Shown in pieces: positions 44,139 to 52,064 of a stretch of 53,184 nt of DNA. Position 1 is the stretch's first letter. Every line of letters begins with the position of its first letter. Made by a program: the position numbers and the translations under genes. The notes under the pieces were generated by a model, which did no database searches, was not told where the DNA came from, and saw only the letters and a list, made by a program, of their open reading frames with translations. This stretch comes from JANNWF01 sp052390415. Lineage in GTDB: Bacteria > Pseudomonadota > Gammaproteobacteria > Xanthomonadales > Xanthomonadaceae. Location of the stretch: assembly GCA_052390415.1 (NCBI GenBank), contig JBQTGY010000051.1, positions 1-53,184 on the forward strand, written 5' to 3'.

Positions 44139-46661
44139 CTAGGCACGGCCCACCCGCCGCATCGTCTGCAACAAGCGCGCAGTCACATCCGGATGCCTTG
44201 GTGCGCAAGGAGGCACGACCAGGGTGGTGTATTCCTCGTAATGCGCGCTGGCAAGTTGACTCAAAGGCAAGTGCTCGGCGCGAAAGGATTCGATGGGCAA
44301 CCGGGCAGCTTCGTACAAGATCACTTCGTGATCGGCCGGATAATCCAGCAGCAGGCGTTGCACCAGCTTGGCGAGTTCTTCTGCCACGGCATGGAAGCGC
44401 GTACACGTCAGATCGCCGGTCAGCGCAACTTGCCACAACAACAGCAGGCCGCGATTGTCGACGTGCCGATCTTCGTGCAGAAATTGCGTCGCCTCCAACG
44501 ATTGCACCCCGTACTTACCAGGATCGATGCCAAGGTCGGCGTACAGGCATGCTTCCGATGAAATGCCAGGCTCCATGCGAGCGCTGAAACCTGCCTCGCG
44601 GGCCTTGCGAATCACCGCGTGCGGCACATCGGCGAACACGCCGGGATGGCCGTAGAACACGGCGCACACCCGGCGGCCGGTGCGCACCTCAGCCATGATC
44701 GCTGCGTCCATTTCCTGGTAGGTCTGCCGCCTGTCCTTGCCAACCGCGTAGTAGACGCGCAGGTCGATCAGATCCGGCCGCAGTTCGGCGATCATCGCGT
44801 GCGCGGCACCGTCGGTCAGCGCAAACACGCGCTCGGCCTCCTGGATCTCGGACAAGCAGCGCGGACTCATGTGGCGACCCAGTTGAATGCCGCTGCCGAC
44901 GACGACCAAGCCCGACTCGGGCGCGCTGGCCACCACCAGTGAGGTCGCATCGACCACCCGATTGCGACCGCTGCGCTTGGCTTGATACAGCGCCAGGTCG
45001 GCGCTACGCAGAATGTCTTCCAGCGGCGCGTGCGAATCCGTGGCCGCGCAGATGCCGTAGCTCAAGCTGTACTCGACCACCTCGTCCAGGATCTCCACGG
45101 GCTGAATGCGCCGCCGTAGATCCTCAATCAGGAAACGCGTTTGCTCGATGCTGGCATCCAGCAGCATGGTGAATTCCTCGCCACCGCTGCGGCCGATCAC
45201 CGCTTGGCCAGGAAACACCGCGTGCATGAGTCGGCCCAACTCGCGCAACACCGCGTCGCCCGCCGCGTGACCATGGCGATCATTGATCTGCTTGAATCGG
45301 TCGATGTCAGCGACTACCGCAGTGAAAGGTTTGCGCTCGCGCCGGCAGCGTTGTTGCATGTCGCGACCGAAGCGCAGGGTGCTTTGATGGTTGAACAAGC
45401 CGGTCAGCCCGTCGCGCTCGGAGGCTTCGCGATAGCGGCGGCGTTCGCTCACCGTGCGCGTAAGCAGCGACACCAACAGCGCCGCGACCAGCAACAAACT
45501 GAGCAAGCCAAGCCCCTGCAACCATGAAGTGCGCGAACGCGCTTCGATCTCGATGCGCTGGCGCTCTTGCTCGGCTTGAAGAGTGGAAATTTGCCGTTGT
45601 TTGGCTTCGGTGTCGAACTCCACCTGCAAGTAAGACAAACGGCGTTTGCGCGCGTCTTTCGCAAGCTCCTCGCGCGCGGCCTCCGCCAGTCGAAGTTCAG
45701 CAAGCGCCTCAGCCGGCTGGCCTTGGGCTTCGGCGATCTCGCTCAGCAAGTCATGCGCCTGTTCAATGTTGTCCCAGGCCTTTTGCGTTTCAAAGGTGGG
45801 CAGGGCACCACGCAACATCGTGGTCGCCTCGCTCAGCGAGCCGCCCGAGCGCAACAGCGCCTCGGCCAGGCGCATGTCAGTTTCCAAGACTCCATTGGCG
45901 AAGCCGGCGGCGGCAAAGCGCTCGCGCGCACTCAGCAGCCACGTCTGCGCTTGCTTTGGCAGCGCTTGCGCCAGCAATGACCTGCCGACGCCCTTGTGGC
46001 CATCGGCGACAAACACCAGATCACCCACTCGACCACAGGCATCAATTTGCTCACGACGGATGGCCTCGGCTTGCGCGCTGTGGCCGATTTCATCCAAGGC
46101 GACGCCGAAATTCGAAAGCGCAATGCAGACATCACGGCCATTGCCGGTATTACGAGCGATGGCCAGCGATTGCTCGGCGAACTCCAGCGCCAGCTTCTCT
46201 TCGCCAACGCGCAGATAGAGATAAGAGGCCATGCCGAGCAAACGCGGTTGCTGACTATCGAGCGTATCGAGCAGGGCCAAGCCCTCTTTCAGCCGTGCAA
46301 ACGCAGTTGGGTAGTCGGCCACGCCGGTGGAAACATTGACGGTCAGAGCCAAAGCGCGCACCCGCAGATCGGGCGAGACCTTGCGGCTGAGCAATGAATC
46401 CGACAGCGTCAAGGCTTGCTGAAACTGGCCGGCCAAGGCGAGATTGCGCATTCGCACGAGATCCGCACGGTAGGCCAGCTCAGTGGGTAAAGGACTTGCT
46501 TCCCTCGCCAGCGCATCGAGCAATTCGGCGGATTGCTGCCAAGGCGCAGTCGTGTTGAGTAACTCAATTTCGGCGACGCGTTGTTCCAGCGTGTCGCTTG
46601 CGGCGGCCGCAAAGCTTGCGATGCAGCAAAGCGCCAACGTAATTCTTGTCGCTGTCCGCAT
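44139..46661 (-). CDS. TPR - membrane helix - GGDEF - borosin-type alpha-N-methyltransferase fusion
   Basis: An 840-residue protein in one uninterrupted frame. Parts in order: signal/anchor at 1-21, TPR-like helices at about 35-345, a charged helix at 335-377, a membrane helix at 380-402, a GGDEF domain at 415-570 (DIDRFKQINDRHGHAAGD; GGEEF 493-497; no RxxD inhibitory site) and a tetrapyrrole-methylase-type domain at 580-840. The last has VVVGSGIQLGRHMS for SAM binding. It also has RRQTY (Arg644 and Tyr648) and FYGHPGVF (Tyr670), matching the Arg/Tyr/Tyr active-site set known from OphMA. MEPGISSEACLYADLGIDPG, then QSLEATQFL and LLLLWQVALTGD, match the split borosin enzyme SonM as I recall it. 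It should make c-di-GMP and N-methylate the backbone of the peptide encoded 43 bases upstream. An in-frame GTG pair before the methylase part (near 44940) could allow separate expression. Confidence 0.87.
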   Translation of the reverse strand: MRTATRITLALCCIASFAAAASDTLEQRVAEIELLNTTAPWQQSAELLDALAREASPLPTELAYRADLVRMRNLALAGQFQQALTLSDSLLSRKVSPDLRVRALALTVNVSTGVADYPTAFARLKEGLALLDTLDSQQPRLLGMASYLYLRVGEEKLALEFAEQSLAIARNTGNGRDVCIALSNFGVALDEIGHSAQAEAIRREQIDACGRVGDLVFVADGHKGVGRSLLAQALPKQAQTWLLSARERFAAAGFANGVLETDMRLAEALLRSGGSLSEATTMLRGALPTFETQKAWDNIEQAHDLLSEIAEAQGQPAEALAELRLAEAAREELAKDARKRRLSYLQVEFDTEAKQRQISTLQAEQERQRIEIEARSRTSWLQGLGLLSLLLVAALLVSLLTRTVSERRRYREASERDGLTGLFNHQSTLRFGRDMQQRCRRERKPFTAVVADIDRFKQINDRHGHAAGDAVLRELGRLMHAVFPGQAVIGRSGGEEFTMLLDASIEQTRFLIEDLRRRIQPVEILDEVVEYSLSYGICAATDSHAPLEDILRSADLALYQAKRSGRNRVVDATSLVVASAPESGLVVVGSGIQLGRHMSPRCLSEIQEAERVFALTDGAAHAMIAELRPDLIDLRVYYAVGKDRRQTYQEMDAAIMAEVRTGRRVCAVFYGHPGVFADVPHAVIRKAREAGFSARMEPGISSEACLYADLGIDPGKYGVQSLEATQFLHEDRHVDNRGLLLLWQVALTGDLTCTRFHAVAEELAKLVQRLLLDYPADHEVILYEAARLPIESFRAEHLPLSQLASAHYEEYTTLVVPPCAPRHPDVTARLLQTMRRVGRA

Positions 46662-46704
46662 GGATGGCTCGTCGCAGGATTCGCCGCAGAATGTGCGCTT
46701 CCTG

Positions 46705-46923
46705 CTAGCTGTCGTAGGCCGCGATGGTAGTGTTGGTTGAGTACTGGCCGTCTTTGAGTCCGGTCAGGCGTTTGATCGCCTCGTAGTCCTTGCTCAACAG
46801 GGCGTCGCGTTCTTCATCGCTCAACGAAAAACGCGCAATGACCGCAGCGGGATCTTTCTTGTACTCGGCGCTGAGCGCGGCGTCGGCACCCAGCTGTTTC
46901 ATCAGACTCAGTAAATTCGACAT
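46705..46923 (-). CDS. Borosin-type RiPP precursor peptide (SonA-like)
   Basis: A 72-residue peptide with a near-perfect ribosome site (TTAAGGAG, 6 bases before the ATG). Residues 1-55 form the helical leader/binding domain: LGADAALSAEYKKDPAAV and LSDEERDALLSKDYEAIKRL, in the LigA-like fold. They line up without gaps for about 50 residues with the Shewanella SonA precursor as I recall it (shared LGxDAxL, YKxxPxAV, LxDE, KxLxG). The tail DGQYSTNTTIAAYDS (58-72) is the likely core. By position the N-methylated residues should fall near 63-68 (inference). It is the first gene of a two-gene operon with the methyltransferase fusion. No protease gene is adjacent. A free-standing LigA-like protein with no RiPP role is the alternative. 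Confidence 0.85.
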   Translation of the reverse strand: MSNLLSLMKQLGADAALSAEYKKDPAAVIARFSLSDEERDALLSKDYEAIKRLTGLKDGQYSTNTTIAAYDS

Positions 46924-46984
46924 TTCGTCTCCTTAAGATGGTCAAGCGGGTGCGGGCTTGTCGGCGTCCGGCGCAGCGTCGCAA

Positions 46985-46990
46985 ATTATC
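46985..46990 (-). promoter_or_regulatory. Extended -10 promoter of the borosin operon
   Basis: On the minus strand TGTGATAAT gives an extended -10 (TG-N-GATAAT), 62 bases upstream of the precursor ATG. The -35 is weak, as is common with extended -10 promoters. This implies a leader of about 55 bases. Confidence 0.55.
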
Positions 46991-47232
46991 ACAATCTGAA
47001 GGATTGCCGACGGTGCCACGAGTGCTGAATCCCTCTCCACACCGACATTCCCGATCGCAACCCGAAGATTTTTCCTACGCCATGCGCCAGCCTTCGCTGA
47101 CGGTGGGCTCACCCCTTCATGGGATACTGTCGTTCTCGACCGCCTGCGCTGGCGGCCCGACCTACAAATTCGTCGCAGAACCTGAGACCGCACGCGGCCA
47201 GGCTGCGCCCACCTTACGTTTAGGGATTTCCG
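46991..47232 (+). promoter_or_regulatory. recA upstream region, no SOS box seen
   Basis: This is the recA side of the divergent gap between the borosin precursor and recA. I find neither CTG-N10-CAG nor a TTAGTA-type xanthomonad LexA box. GATACT (47123-47128) is a possible -10 without a good -35. The stretch 47130-47220 is GC-rich and repeat-like, ending CCCACCTTACG as in the repeat at 22649. Confidence 0.35.
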
Positions 47233-48258
47233 ATGGACGACAACAAGAAGCGTGCCTTGGCTGCGGCGCTGACCCAGATCGAGCGCCAGTTTGGCAAGGG
47301 CGCGGTCATGCGCATGGGCGATCAAGTCGCCGAGATCACCGAGGTCATCAGTACCGGTTCCTTGATGCTGGACATCGCTCTCGGTATCGGCGGTTTGCCC
47401 AAGGGGCGCGTGGTGGAAATCTACGGTCCGGAATCTTCCGGCAAGACCACTTTGACCTTGCAGGCAATTGCCGAGTGTCAGAAGTCCGGCGGCGTCTGCG
47501 CTTTCATTGATGCCGAACACGCGCTGGACCCGGTGTATGCCACCAAACTCGGCGTCCAGGTCGAAGACATGCTGGTCTCACAGCCGGATACGGGCGAGCA
47601 GGCGCTGGAAATCGCCGACATGCTGGTGCGCTCCAACGCCGTCGACATGGTAGTGATCGACTCGGTTGCCGCGCTCACACCCAAGGCTGAAATCGAAGGT
47701 GAGATGGGCGATCAGTTGCCCGGCCTGCAGGCCCGCTTGATGAGTCAGGCGCTGCGCAAGCTGACCGGCAACATCAAGCGCAGCAATTGTTTGATCATCT
47801 TCATCAACCAGCTGCGCATGAAGATCGGTGTGATGATGCCGGGGCAAAGTCCGGAAGTGACTACGGGTGGTAATGCGCTCAAGTTCTACGCCTCAGTTCG
47901 CCTGGACATCCGTCGGATCGGCGCGATCAAGAAGGGCGAGGACATCATAGGCAATCAGACCAAGATCAAGGTGGTCAAGAACAAGCTGGCGCCGCCATTC
48001 AAGCAGATCGTCACCGAGATCATTTACGGTGAAGGTATTTCGCGTGAGGGCGAGATCATCGACATGGGCGTGGAAGCGAAGTTGGTCGACAAGGCCGGTG
48101 CCTGGTACAGCTGCAACGGCGAGCGCATTGGCCAAGGCAAGGAAAATGCCCGCCAGTATCTGAAGGAGCACCCGAAGCTTGCGCAGGAACTGGAAGTAAA
48201 ACTGCGAGAGCTGTACGTGCCGCAGGTGGCTGAGCGCGAAGACGCAGAAGAAGCCTGA
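47233..48258 (+). CDS. recA: Recombinase RecA
   Basis: RecA forms filaments on single-stranded DNA, promotes strand exchange and stimulates LexA-type cleavage. The 341-residue length is normal. Walker A is GPESSGKTT. VVIDSVAALTPKAEIEGEMG is the Walker B/L1 region and NQLRMKIGVMMPGQSPEVTT leads to L2. The C-terminal tail is short and acidic (EREDAEEA). The ATG at 47233 follows AGGGA by about 7 bases. It is followed 17 bases later by recX. No lexA lies upstream; that slot holds the borosin locus. Confidence 0.99.
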   Translation: MDDNKKRALAAALTQIERQFGKGAVMRMGDQVAEITEVISTGSLMLDIALGIGGLPKGRVVEIYGPESSGKTTLTLQAIAECQKSGGVCAFIDAEHALDPVYATKLGVQVEDMLVSQPDTGEQALEIADMLVRSNAVDMVVIDSVAALTPKAEIEGEMGDQLPGLQARLMSQALRKLTGNIKRSNCLIIFINQLRMKIGVMMPGQSPEVTTGGNALKFYASVRLDIRRIGAIKKGEDIIGNQTKIKVVKNKLAPPFKQIVTEIIYGEGISREGEIIDMGVEAKLVDKAGAWYSCNGERIGQGKENARQYLKEHPKLAQELEVKLRELYVPQVAEREDAEEA

Positions 48259-48275
48259 GCGAGGACGGGCCGGCA

Positions 48276-48734
48276 ATGGCTGCGCGCACGCCAGGCAAGG
48301 ATTGCTGGCAACGCGCGCTTGCCGCGCTCAACCGGCGCGAACATTCGCAACTGGAGTTGACCCGCAAGCTGAAGGCGAGCGGGTTTGAGGAAGAAATGAT
48401 CGCTCCGGTGTTGGAGCAACTGATCGAACGCGGCTGGCTGAGCGACGGCCGCTACGCGGGTGCATTGGCGCGAACGCGCGCCAGCAGCGGTCAAGGCCCG
48501 CTACGCATCCAAGTTGAACTCGCGCGGCAGGGAATCAGCGCTGATCAGGCGGAAACTGCTTTGGCGACCTGTGAAGGCGACTGGGCCGCGCAAGCGCGCG
48601 CACTGGTCATTCGCCGCTTCGGCGAAAGCGACTTGCGCGGCGGACCCAACGAGCGCAAGGCGGTGGATTTTTTGCTCCGGCGCGGGTTTGACTTGAGCGT
48701 GGCGAGGGCATCGTTGCGGGATGACGTCGACTGA
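48276..48734 (+). CDS. recX: RecA regulator RecX
   Basis: RecX binds RecA filaments and limits their activity. The 152-residue helical protein shows the RecX repeat pattern: ALAALNRREHSQLELTRKLK at the N-terminus, LIERGWLSDGRYAGALARTR in the middle and a C-terminal AVDFLLRRGFDLSVARASLR. GAGGACGG lies upstream of the ATG, 17 bases after recA, so the two genes are co-transcribed as in most proteobacteria. Confidence 0.94.
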   Translation: MAARTPGKDCWQRALAALNRREHSQLELTRKLKASGFEEEMIAPVLEQLIERGWLSDGRYAGALARTRASSGQGPLRIQVELARQGISADQAETALATCEGDWAAQARALVIRRFGESDLRGGPNERKAVDFLLRRGFDLSVARASLRDDVD

Positions 48735-48892
48735 CGTCCGGGACATCGGCGGGTGAAGTTGCAAACGCTGACTGGATTCTCGCCTTTTGCACCTTGCTGA
48801 CCCAATCATTGCGCCCAAACCGCCTCGCCCCCATGCTTTGCGGCGACGCAGCATCCGCCTGCCCAATCCACTTCGCCCCCAAGCCGCCGTCC

Positions 48893-51529
48893 ATGAAAAC
48901 CAGCGCCGATATTCGCAACGATTTCCTTGCCTTCTTTGAGTCCAAGGGCCACTCCGTGGTGGCATCCAGCCCGCTGGTGCCGGGCAACGATCCGTCGTTG
49001 TTGTTCACCAATGCCGGCATGGTGCAATTCAAGGACGTGTTTCTTGGCGGCGAGAAGCGCAGCTACAAGCGCGCGGCGAGTTCGCAGCGTTGTCTGCGTG
49101 CGGGCGGCAAGCACAATGATCTGGATTCGGTGGGCTATACCGCGCGTCACCACACGTTTTTCGAGATGTTGGGCAATTTCAGTTTTGGTGACTATTTCAA
49201 GCAAGACGCGATTGCGTACGCTTGGGAATTGCTGACTGGGGTCTGGCAGATTCCAGCCGAGCGTTTGCTGGTCACCATCTACTACACCGACGACGAAGCC
49301 TTCGACATCTGGCATCAGCAGATCGGCCTTCCGCGTGACCGCATCATTCGCATCGGCGACAACAAGGGTGCGCCTTATGCATCCGACAATTTCTGGCAGA
49401 TGGCCGACACCGGTCCCTGCGGTCCATGCAGCGAGATCTTCTACGACCATGGCGCGCACATCGCGGGTGGTCCGCCGGGCTCGCCCGATGAAGATGGCGA
49501 CAGGTTCATCGAGATCTGGAACAACGTGTTCATGCAGTTTGATCGCCAGCCCGATGGCAGCCTGGTGCCGTTGCCCGCGCCTTGCGTCGACACCGGCATG
49601 GGTCTCGAACGCATTTCGGCAATCCTGCAACAGGTCCACAGCAATTACGAAATTGATCTGTTCCAGACGTTGATCGAAAAAGCCGCCGAACTGACGCAAA
49701 CGGCGGATCGGGAAAACAAATCCCTGCGCGTGATCGCCGACCACATTCGTGCCTGTTCCTTCCTGATTGTCGATGGCGTGCTGCCCAGCAACGAGGGCCG
49801 CGGTTATGTGCTGCGGCGGATCATCCGTCGCGCCTTGCGGCACGGCTGGATGCTGGGTGTGCGAGGCGCGTTTTTCCATCGCATGGTCGAGTCGCTGGTG
49901 GGACTGATGGGCGGCGCGTATCCCGAGTTGCTCGCCAAGCGCGATCTGGTTGAGCGCGCGTTGAAGGCCGAAGAAGAGCGATTTGCCGAGACGCTGGATT
50001 CGGGGATGAAGATCTTCAACGAGATCGCGCCACGATCAGGGGCGGTTATCGCCGGCAACGATGCGTTCAAGCTCTACGACACTTACGGCTTTCCGGTCGA
50101 TCTCACCGCCGACATGGCCCGCGAGCGTGGATTGTCGGTCGACATGGCCGGCTTCGAGGCGGCGATGACTCTGCAGCGCGAGCGTGCCCGCGAAGCGAGC
50201 AAGTTTGCGGCGGCAGGCAACCTGCCATCCGAACTGGTCGCGCGACTGCATCCCACCCAGTTCGTCGGTTATGAAGGCCTTGATGACGATGGCTGCCGCA
50301 TTGTGGGTCTGATGTTGGAGGGCCGCAGTGTCGAACGCATCGATGCGGGCGATGAGGCGGTGGTGCTGCTGGAGCGGACGCCGTTTTATGCCGAATCGGG
50401 CGGGCAGGTGGGTGATTCCGGGGTGTTGCTGGATGCCGCAGGTGACCGATTTGAAGTCAGCGACACACTGAAATTTTCAGCTGCTTTCCATGGACATGTG
50501 GGTCGCCTGACCAGCGGCACGCTGAAGGTGGGTTCGCGGGTGTCCGCACGGGTGAACGGCCAGCGCCGGCAAGCGGTGGTGCTCAATCATTCGGCGACGC
50601 ATTTGTTGCATGCCGCGCTGCGGCAGGTACTTGGCGATCATGTATCGCAGAAGGGATCGCTGGTGGCACCAGATCGGCTGCGTTTCGACTTCGGCCATTT
50701 TCAGCCCATCAGTAGCGAAGAGCTGGCGCAGATCGAAACCCTGGTCAACCAGCAAATCCGCGCCAATCACGAGGCCGAAGTGCATCACATGGGAATGCAG
50801 GAGGCGATTGATTTTGGCGCGATTGCACTGTTCGGCGAGAAGTATGGCGAGCACGTGCGGGTGCTGAAGATGGGTGAATTCTCGACCGAATTGTGCGGCG
50901 GAACTCACGTTCATCGCGCTGGCGATATCGGTCTGCTGAAGATCGTTTCCGAAGGTGGCATTTCCTCCGGTGTGCGGCGCATCGAAGCGGTCACTGGGGC
51001 CGGTGCGCTTGCTTATGTCGCGGAGGAAGAACGTCGCCTGGATGAGGTGGCACGCTTGCTCGGTGGTAGTGCAACCGATGTGGTCGACAAGTTGCGTCAG
51101 GTATTTGACCGTCAGAAAAGACTCGAGAAGGAGATTGAGTCGTTCAAGGCCAAAGCATCGGCCGCAGCGGCCAGTGACCTCGCCAGCAGTGCGTTGCTGA
51201 TCGAAGGCGTTTCGGTTGTCGCGGCGCGTCTGGAAGGGCTGGATCCCAAGGCTTTGCGCGACAGCGTCGATCAGCTGAAGAGCAAATTGGGCAATGCCGT
51301 GATCGTGCTGGCCGTGGCCACGGGTGGGAAAGTCTCGCTGGTGGCCGGCGTAAGCGGCTCGGCGATGGGTCGCGTGAAGGCGGGAGAGTTGGTCGCTCAC
51401 GTCAGTGCGCAAATCAATGGCAAAGGCGGCGGCCGACCGGACATGGCCCAAGGCGGTGGAGACGACAGCCCCGCATTGCAGACGGCGCTGGCGCAGGCAC
51501 CGGACTGGATTGCAGCGCGGCTTCGCTGA
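48893..51529 (+). CDS. alaS: Alanyl-tRNA synthetase
   Basis: AlaRS charges tRNA-Ala and edits mischarged Ser and Gly. The ATG at 48893 gives 878 residues beginning MKTSADIRNDFLAFFESKGH, the normal start; the reading further upstream is spurious. Motifs are LLFTNAGMVQFKDVFLG and HHTFFEMLGNFSFGDYFKQD in the class II aminoacylation core, the editing-site zinc ligands HSATHLLHAAL and CGGTHVHRAGD, and the C-Ala tail GGGRPDMAQGGG. It lies between recX and csrA, the standard order. Confidence 0.98.
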   Translation: MKTSADIRNDFLAFFESKGHSVVASSPLVPGNDPSLLFTNAGMVQFKDVFLGGEKRSYKRAASSQRCLRAGGKHNDLDSVGYTARHHTFFEMLGNFSFGDYFKQDAIAYAWELLTGVWQIPAERLLVTIYYTDDEAFDIWHQQIGLPRDRIIRIGDNKGAPYASDNFWQMADTGPCGPCSEIFYDHGAHIAGGPPGSPDEDGDRFIEIWNNVFMQFDRQPDGSLVPLPAPCVDTGMGLERISAILQQVHSNYEIDLFQTLIEKAAELTQTADRENKSLRVIADHIRACSFLIVDGVLPSNEGRGYVLRRIIRRALRHGWMLGVRGAFFHRMVESLVGLMGGAYPELLAKRDLVERALKAEEERFAETLDSGMKIFNEIAPRSGAVIAGNDAFKLYDTYGFPVDLTADMARERGLSVDMAGFEAAMTLQRERAREASKFAAAGNLPSELVARLHPTQFVGYEGLDDDGCRIVGLMLEGRSVERIDAGDEAVVLLERTPFYAESGGQVGDSGVLLDAAGDRFEVSDTLKFSAAFHGHVGRLTSGTLKVGSRVSARVNGQRRQAVVLNHSATHLLHAALRQVLGDHVSQKGSLVAPDRLRFDFGHFQPISSEELAQIETLVNQQIRANHEAEVHHMGMQEAIDFGAIALFGEKYGEHVRVLKMGEFSTELCGGTHVHRAGDIGLLKIVSEGGISSGVRRIEAVTGAGALAYVAEEERRLDEVARLLGGSATDVVDKLRQVFDRQKRLEKEIESFKAKASAAAASDLASSALLIEGVSVVAARLEGLDPKALRDSVDQLKSKLGNAVIVLAVATGGKVSLVAGVSGSAMGRVKAGELVAHVSAQINGKGGGRPDMAQGGGDDSPALQTALAQAPDWIAARLR

Positions 51530-51561
51530 TCGCAGCGGTCATGTGGGTGTGACGCGCTTCA

Positions 51562-51590
51562 TTGCAGCTCTGCAACCGCTTCGCTAGTAT
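51562..51590 (+). promoter_or_regulatory. Sigma-70 promoter of csrA
   Basis: TTGCAG (51562-51567), a 17-base spacer and TAGTAT (51585-51590), about 110 bases before the csrA ATG. The resulting leader holds several GGA triplets (AAGGAATG, GGGAGGCG, GCGGAGGG, AAGGAGG), the CsrA recognition core. Confidence 0.65.
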
Positions 51591-51699
51591 CGGGGCGTCG
51601 CACGTCGACCTGTTGGCGTGAAGCGAAGGAATGCCGGCATCGCGGGAGGCGATGCGTATCGCGAACAGGCGGAGGGCCTGCTCGCCAAGGAGGCGCCAC

Positions 51700-51915
51700 A
51701 TGCTCATCTTGACCCGCCGCGTGGGTGAGACCTTGGTCATCGGTGACCAAGTCACGATTACGGTGTTAGGGGTAAAAGGCAATCAGGTACGCGTCGGCAT
51801 CAACGCGCCGAAGGAAATCCCCGTTCACCGTGAAGAGATTTATCAGCGTATTCAGCGTGACGGCACTGCGGTGGCGACGGTCGCCGATGATCAAGACCGC
51901 GTGACGCCCGACTGA
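51700..51915 (+). CDS. csrA: Carbon storage regulator CsrA
   Basis: CsrA is a small dimeric RNA-binding protein that represses or stabilises mRNAs at GGA sites, controlling motility, biofilm and metabolism. The 71-residue product has the canonical N-terminus MLILTRRVGETLVIGDQVTI and the core VGINAPKEIPVHREEIYQRI, with the RNA-binding Arg residues. The tail is slightly longer than in E. coli (DGTAVATVADDQDRVTPD). The ATG at 51700 follows AAGGAGG at good spacing; the longer upstream frame is spurious. It follows alaS, as is usual in this group. Confidence 0.98.
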   Translation: MLILTRRVGETLVIGDQVTITVLGVKGNQVRVGINAPKEIPVHREEIYQRIQRDGTAVATVADDQDRVTPD

Positions 51916-51973
51916 GGTCAGAAAACGCAGGAAGTTGGCGCCTGCGATCTGGACGGGGAGTGGAGTGGCCCGA

Positions 51974-52001
51974 CCAAACAATCACCGCCCGCGTTGTTTG
52001 G
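51974..52001. terminator. Hairpin between csrA and the convergent racemase gene
   Basis: Arms CCAAACAA (51974-51981) and TTGTTTGG (51994-52001) with a 12-base GC-rich loop. No T-run. It lies between convergent genes, so a termination or mRNA-end role is plausible. Confidence 0.4.
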
Positions 52002-52064
52002 GCGTGCGGGAGCACTCAGGACCCGGTTTGCGCGCCCCTCGTTGATGGGAGCCGCCTTGTCGCA

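Noticed and set aside
43943..44146. 67-codon minus-strand frame starting MPRNLSDLGSAGLHIHL
   Set aside because: Starts inside the methyltransferase 3' end, has no ribosome site and competes with another frame of equal quality. Not called as a gene.
44139..44940. C-terminal domain considered as uroporphyrinogen or precorrin methylase
   Set aside because: The matching fold is shared, but the YGHPGVF, MEPGISSEACLYADLGIDPG and RRQTY segments and the adjacent SonA-like peptide fit borosin enzymes better. No tetrapyrrole genes are nearby.
46924..47232. LexA/SOS box search upstream of recA
   Set aside because: No CTG-N10-CAG or TTAGTA-type palindrome was found, so no SOS operator is annotated.
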